DNA of 6,842 bases from Mogibacterium sp. GTDB lineage: Bacteria > Bacillota_A > Clostridia > Peptostreptococcales > Anaerovoracaceae. The DNA is taken from assembly GCA_017469325.1 (NCBI GenBank), contig JAFUGO010000052.1:1-6842 (forward strand), read 5' to 3'. The position numbers and the translations under genes were made by a program. Below are positions 5,250 to 6,842 of the stretch, in pieces; within the stretch, counting starts at the first letter, position 1, and each line of letters begins with the position of its first letter. The notes under the pieces are model-generated. The model saw only the letters and a list, made by a program, of their open reading frames with translations, searched no databases and had not been told where the DNA came from.

Positions 5250-5912
5250 ATGAGATCAGACAGATATAAGAAAAGCAATATTACAAGCAGCATGGAACAT
5301 GAGGACAAAGTCGACTTCTGGGCCGGCGCTTCCATAGACCAGCACGCGGACAGCATGCCTCAGAAGGAGACCGCGGGGAGCTTCATAAAGAACCTCCTCA
5401 TAGATGTCGTCATCGCGGTACTTCTCGCAGGCGCCGTTCTGTACTTCATACGTCCTACGATCGTCAAGCAGTCTTCGATGGAAGACACTCTCCACGAGAA
5501 CGACTACATGATCATGTACAGGCAGGCATATAAAAAGAGCACCCCTGAGAGAGGCGATATCATCATATTCCAGAGCCAGCTTACGGATGAAGACTCCGGC
5601 AAAGATAAACTGCTCATAAAGCGCGTCATCGGTCTCCCGGGAGATGAGATCATGATCAAAGATGAGCAGCTGTACATAAACGGCACAGCTTACAATGAGG
5701 ATTATCTGAAGGACGGTTACACTCCTGCGTTTGAGATACCTCAGGAAGGCGAAACATACACCGTGCCTGACGGCGAGTACTTCTGCATGGGAGATAACCG
5801 TGTCGGCAGTGTCGATTCGAGGCGCAGCGAAGTCGGATGTGTTCCGCTCGAGGCCATAAAGGGAAAGGTCATCGTAAGGCTCTTCCCTTTCAATAAGATA
5901 AAGAGATTCTAG
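5250..5912 (+). CDS. lepB: Signal peptidase I
   Basis: Membrane-bound serine protease that cuts signal peptides from exported proteins on the outer face of the cytoplasmic membrane. It has 220 residues. A charged cytoplasmic N-terminus of about 46 residues precedes a single transmembrane helix at about 47-67 (LLIDVVIAVLLAGAVLYFI), as usual in Gram-positive enzymes. The nucleophile is S76 in the SSMEDTL motif and the general base is K124 in LLIKRVIGLPGDE. The conserved GDNRVGSVDSR box is at 181-191. The common SMxPTL Pro is Asp here, a mild deviation. The N-terminal cytoplasmic segment is longer than in minimal family members. Start ATG 5250 has AAGGA 6 nt upstream. The stop codon directly abuts smpB, so the two genes are translationally linked. 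Confidence 0.94.
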   Translation: MRSDRYKKSNITSSMEHEDKVDFWAGASIDQHADSMPQKETAGSFIKNLLIDVVIAVLLAGAVLYFIRPTIVKQSSMEDTLHENDYMIMYRQAYKKSTPERGDIIIFQSQLTDEDSGKDKLLIKRVIGLPGDEIMIKDEQLYINGTAYNEDYLKDGYTPAFEIPQEGETYTVPDGEYFCMGDNRVGSVDSRRSEVGCVPLEAIKGKVIVRLFPFNKIKRF

Positions 5913-6392
5913 ATGAAGCAGTCAAAAGGAAGAAAAGTAATAGCGAATAATAAGAAGGCTTTCCACGACTACACCATCGAGGAGCGCTATGAGGCCGGAA
6001 TCGTGCTCACGGGGACCGAGATAAAATCGATCCGCAAGGGCTCGTGCAGCATCAAGGAAAGCTATGCCAAGATCACAAACAAGGGAGAACTTATTGTGAC
6101 CGGCATGCACATCGCGCCTTACGAGCAGGGAAACCGTTACAACGTGGACCCGCTGAGGGTGCGCACTCTTCTGATGCACAAAAAGGAGATCAACAAACTT
6201 TACGGGACCATCAAGACCCAGCAGGGGCTGACGCTGATCCCTCTTACGGTCTATCTTGACGAGCACGGCAGATGCAAGGTGGAGCTGGGGCTTGCGCGAG
6301 GCAAGAGAAATTATGACAAGCGTGAAGCCGAAGCAAAGCGCGATGCCGAGCGCAAGATGGATAAGGCCATCAAGGCATCCCGAAACAGATAA
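5913..6392 (+). CDS. smpB: SsrA-binding protein SmpB
   Basis: Small basic RNA-binding protein that carries alanyl-tmRNA into the A site of stalled ribosomes and mimics the missing codon-anticodon helix. At 159 residues it is the usual family length. Diagnostic features are the N-terminal [31 protein letters not shown], the OB-fold stretch [16 protein letters not shown], and the C-terminal basic tail beginning [11 protein letters not shown], which enters the mRNA channel. The ATG follows the lepB stop with no gap (TAGATG). The only ribosome site is a weak AAGAG (5901-5905) within lepB, which suggests translational coupling. Its RNA partner ssrA is at 786-1140 on the opposite strand, outside this operon. 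A hairpin about 37 nt downstream probably ends transcription. Confidence 0.97.
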   Translation: MKQSKGRKVIANNKKAFHDYTIEERYEAGIVLTGTEIKSIRKGSCSIKESYAKITNKGELIVTGMHIAPYEQGNRYNVDPLRVRTLLMHKKEINKLYGTIKTQQGLTLIPLTVYLDEHGRCKVELGLARGKRNYDKREAEAKRDAERKMDKAIKASRNR

Positions 6393-6399
6393 TATCTTT

Positions 6400-6500
6400 A
6401 ACATACCGGCCATATACTTTCATAAACAAGCCCGCAGCATGAAGCTGCGGGCTGAATTTATTGAGGAATGCGTTGAAGTATTAGAAACCAAAATGCGGGA
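6400..6500 (-). pseudogene. Decayed partial copy of the adjacent metallophosphoesterase gene
   Basis: Positions about 6427-6500 align with about 6659-6734 inside the neighbouring metallophosphoesterase gene at roughly four matches in five by eye; weaker similarity continues to about 6400. On the minus strand the copy reads PHFGF, a stop, then YFNAFLNKFSPQLH. The intact gene has PHTGFECFNAFLNKFSPQLH. In the shared codons I count five synonymous changes against two missense changes and one nonsense change. After the last His a 1-nt deletion shifts the frame and the metal-binding GHVH is replaced by GLVY-like codons. It begins right behind the stop of the intact gene (6505) and lacks both ends, so it is a remnant of a second gene copy. 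The left limit is approximate. Confidence 0.65.
6429..6453. terminator. Hairpin between convergent smpB and metallophosphoesterase genes
   Basis: AGCCCGCAGC (6429-6438) and GCTGCGGGCT (6444-6453) are perfect inverted repeats around a 5-nt loop. On the plus strand GAATTTATT follows, and on the minus strand TGTTTATG follows, so the U-tract is poor on both sides. Its position 36 nt past smpB and just past the opposing gene fits a bidirectional terminator of moderate strength. Confidence 0.6.
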
Positions 6501-6504
6501 TAAA

Positions 6505-6842
6505 CTATACTTCCAAATCGTAAAGATAGTGGCCGCTTGCATTTATAAGCAGCGTTCCGGACGGATGCGGAAGCTTCCTGTGGAAGCCTTTGATCTCTTC
6601 CGCGCTCTCCGGTGAGCCCGCAGCATTGACGGCAAAGTATCCGCCGTATTCTTTGTGCACATGCCCGTAGCAATGGAGCTGCGGGCTGAATTTATTAAGG
6701 AAAGCATTGAAGCATTCGAAGCCGGTATGCGGCAGGTCGTCGAGGTCGCCGTAGCCCTTGCACGGGGCATGCGTGAGCATGATGTCGAAGGCCGGCCGCG
6801 CGGCGGCGTCCGCGCCGCTCCCGGCAGCCGAGGCCCTGCCCC
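6505..6842 (-). CDS. Metallophosphoesterase, C-terminal part (runs off right edge)
   Basis: A minus-strand frame is open from the window edge to TAG 6507-6505, so about 111 C-terminal residues are present and the N-terminal metal-binding motifs lie outside the window. The visible part has MLTHAPCKGYGD, matching the conserved Thr-His-Ala-Pro strand of calcineurin-like phosphoesterases. It is followed by DDLPHTGFECF and then CYGHVHKEYG with the GHVH metal-binding motif. The end LLINASGHYLYDLEV fits the terminal strands of the fold. The family cleaves phosphomonoesters or phosphodiesters with two metal ions; the substrate cannot be told. The first 17 or so visible residues are unusually Ala/Gly-rich and GC-rich, probably a loop insertion. 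The gene converges on smpB. A decayed partial copy lies directly after its stop. Confidence 0.85.
   Translation of the reverse strand, partial: GRASAAGSGADAAARPAFDIMLTHAPCKGYGDLDDLPHTGFECFNAFLNKFSPQLHCYGHVHKEYGGYFAVNAAGSPESAEEIKGFHRKLPHPSGTLLINASGHYLYDLEV

Noticed and set aside
5922..6413. 163-codon minus-strand frame opposite smpB
   Set aside because: It is a shadow of smpB, which has full family motifs.
1..6842. CRISPR array, tRNA genes or insertion sequence
   Set aside because: I looked for regularly spaced repeats, tRNA-like T arms other than that of tmRNA, and transposase motifs and saw none.

Overview
The window looks like chromosomal DNA of a Gram-positive anaerobe, probably Bacillota, class Clostridia. 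This rests on the protein style (Clostridia-like nicotinate phosphoribosyltransferase, MATE exporter, RluA-type pseudouridine synthase and single-helix signal peptidase I), strong Shine-Dalgarno sites and consensus sigma-A promoters. The core genes have roughly balanced base composition. The genus cannot be fixed from this sequence; I infer the class only.

Left part (1-785, minus strand): an accessory-looking, more AT-rich stretch on the 3' side of the tmRNA gene. It holds the start of an unidentified gene running off the left edge (193 to 1), a 46-codon small ORF with a good ribosome site and its own intrinsic terminator, a perfect 28-bp palindrome, and short tandem repeats. The 3' end of ssrA is a common integration site, so this may be the edge of an integrated element. 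No integrase is visible.

Middle (786-3993, minus strand): pncB, then a MATE exporter 16 nt downstream, then ssrA (tmRNA, 786-1140). The ssrA promoter has perfect -35 and -10 hexamers and lies inside the last codons of the MATE gene; its -10 contains the MATE stop codon. The MATE gene has no ATG, GTG or TTG at its expected start. The best ribosome site points to an ATC codon.

Right part (4116-6392, plus strand): a divergent operon of an RluA-family pseudouridine synthase, lepB (signal peptidase I) and smpB, with lepB and smpB directly abutting (TAGATG). SmpB is the protein partner of tmRNA, so both parts of the trans-translation ribosome-rescue system lie within about 5 kb, on opposite strands.

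Right edge (6400-6842, minus strand): the C-terminal part of a metallophosphoesterase gene converges on smpB. Right behind its stop codon lies a decayed, partial second copy of an internal segment of the same gene. That relic contains a perfect 10-bp hairpin which probably ends transcription between the convergent genes.

The window is mostly ordinary housekeeping sequence. The most interesting points are the non-canonical MATE start, the tmRNA promoter buried in a coding end with a leader hairpin, the metallophosphoesterase relic, and the palindrome and repeats next to ssrA. I see no clear new multi-gene system.
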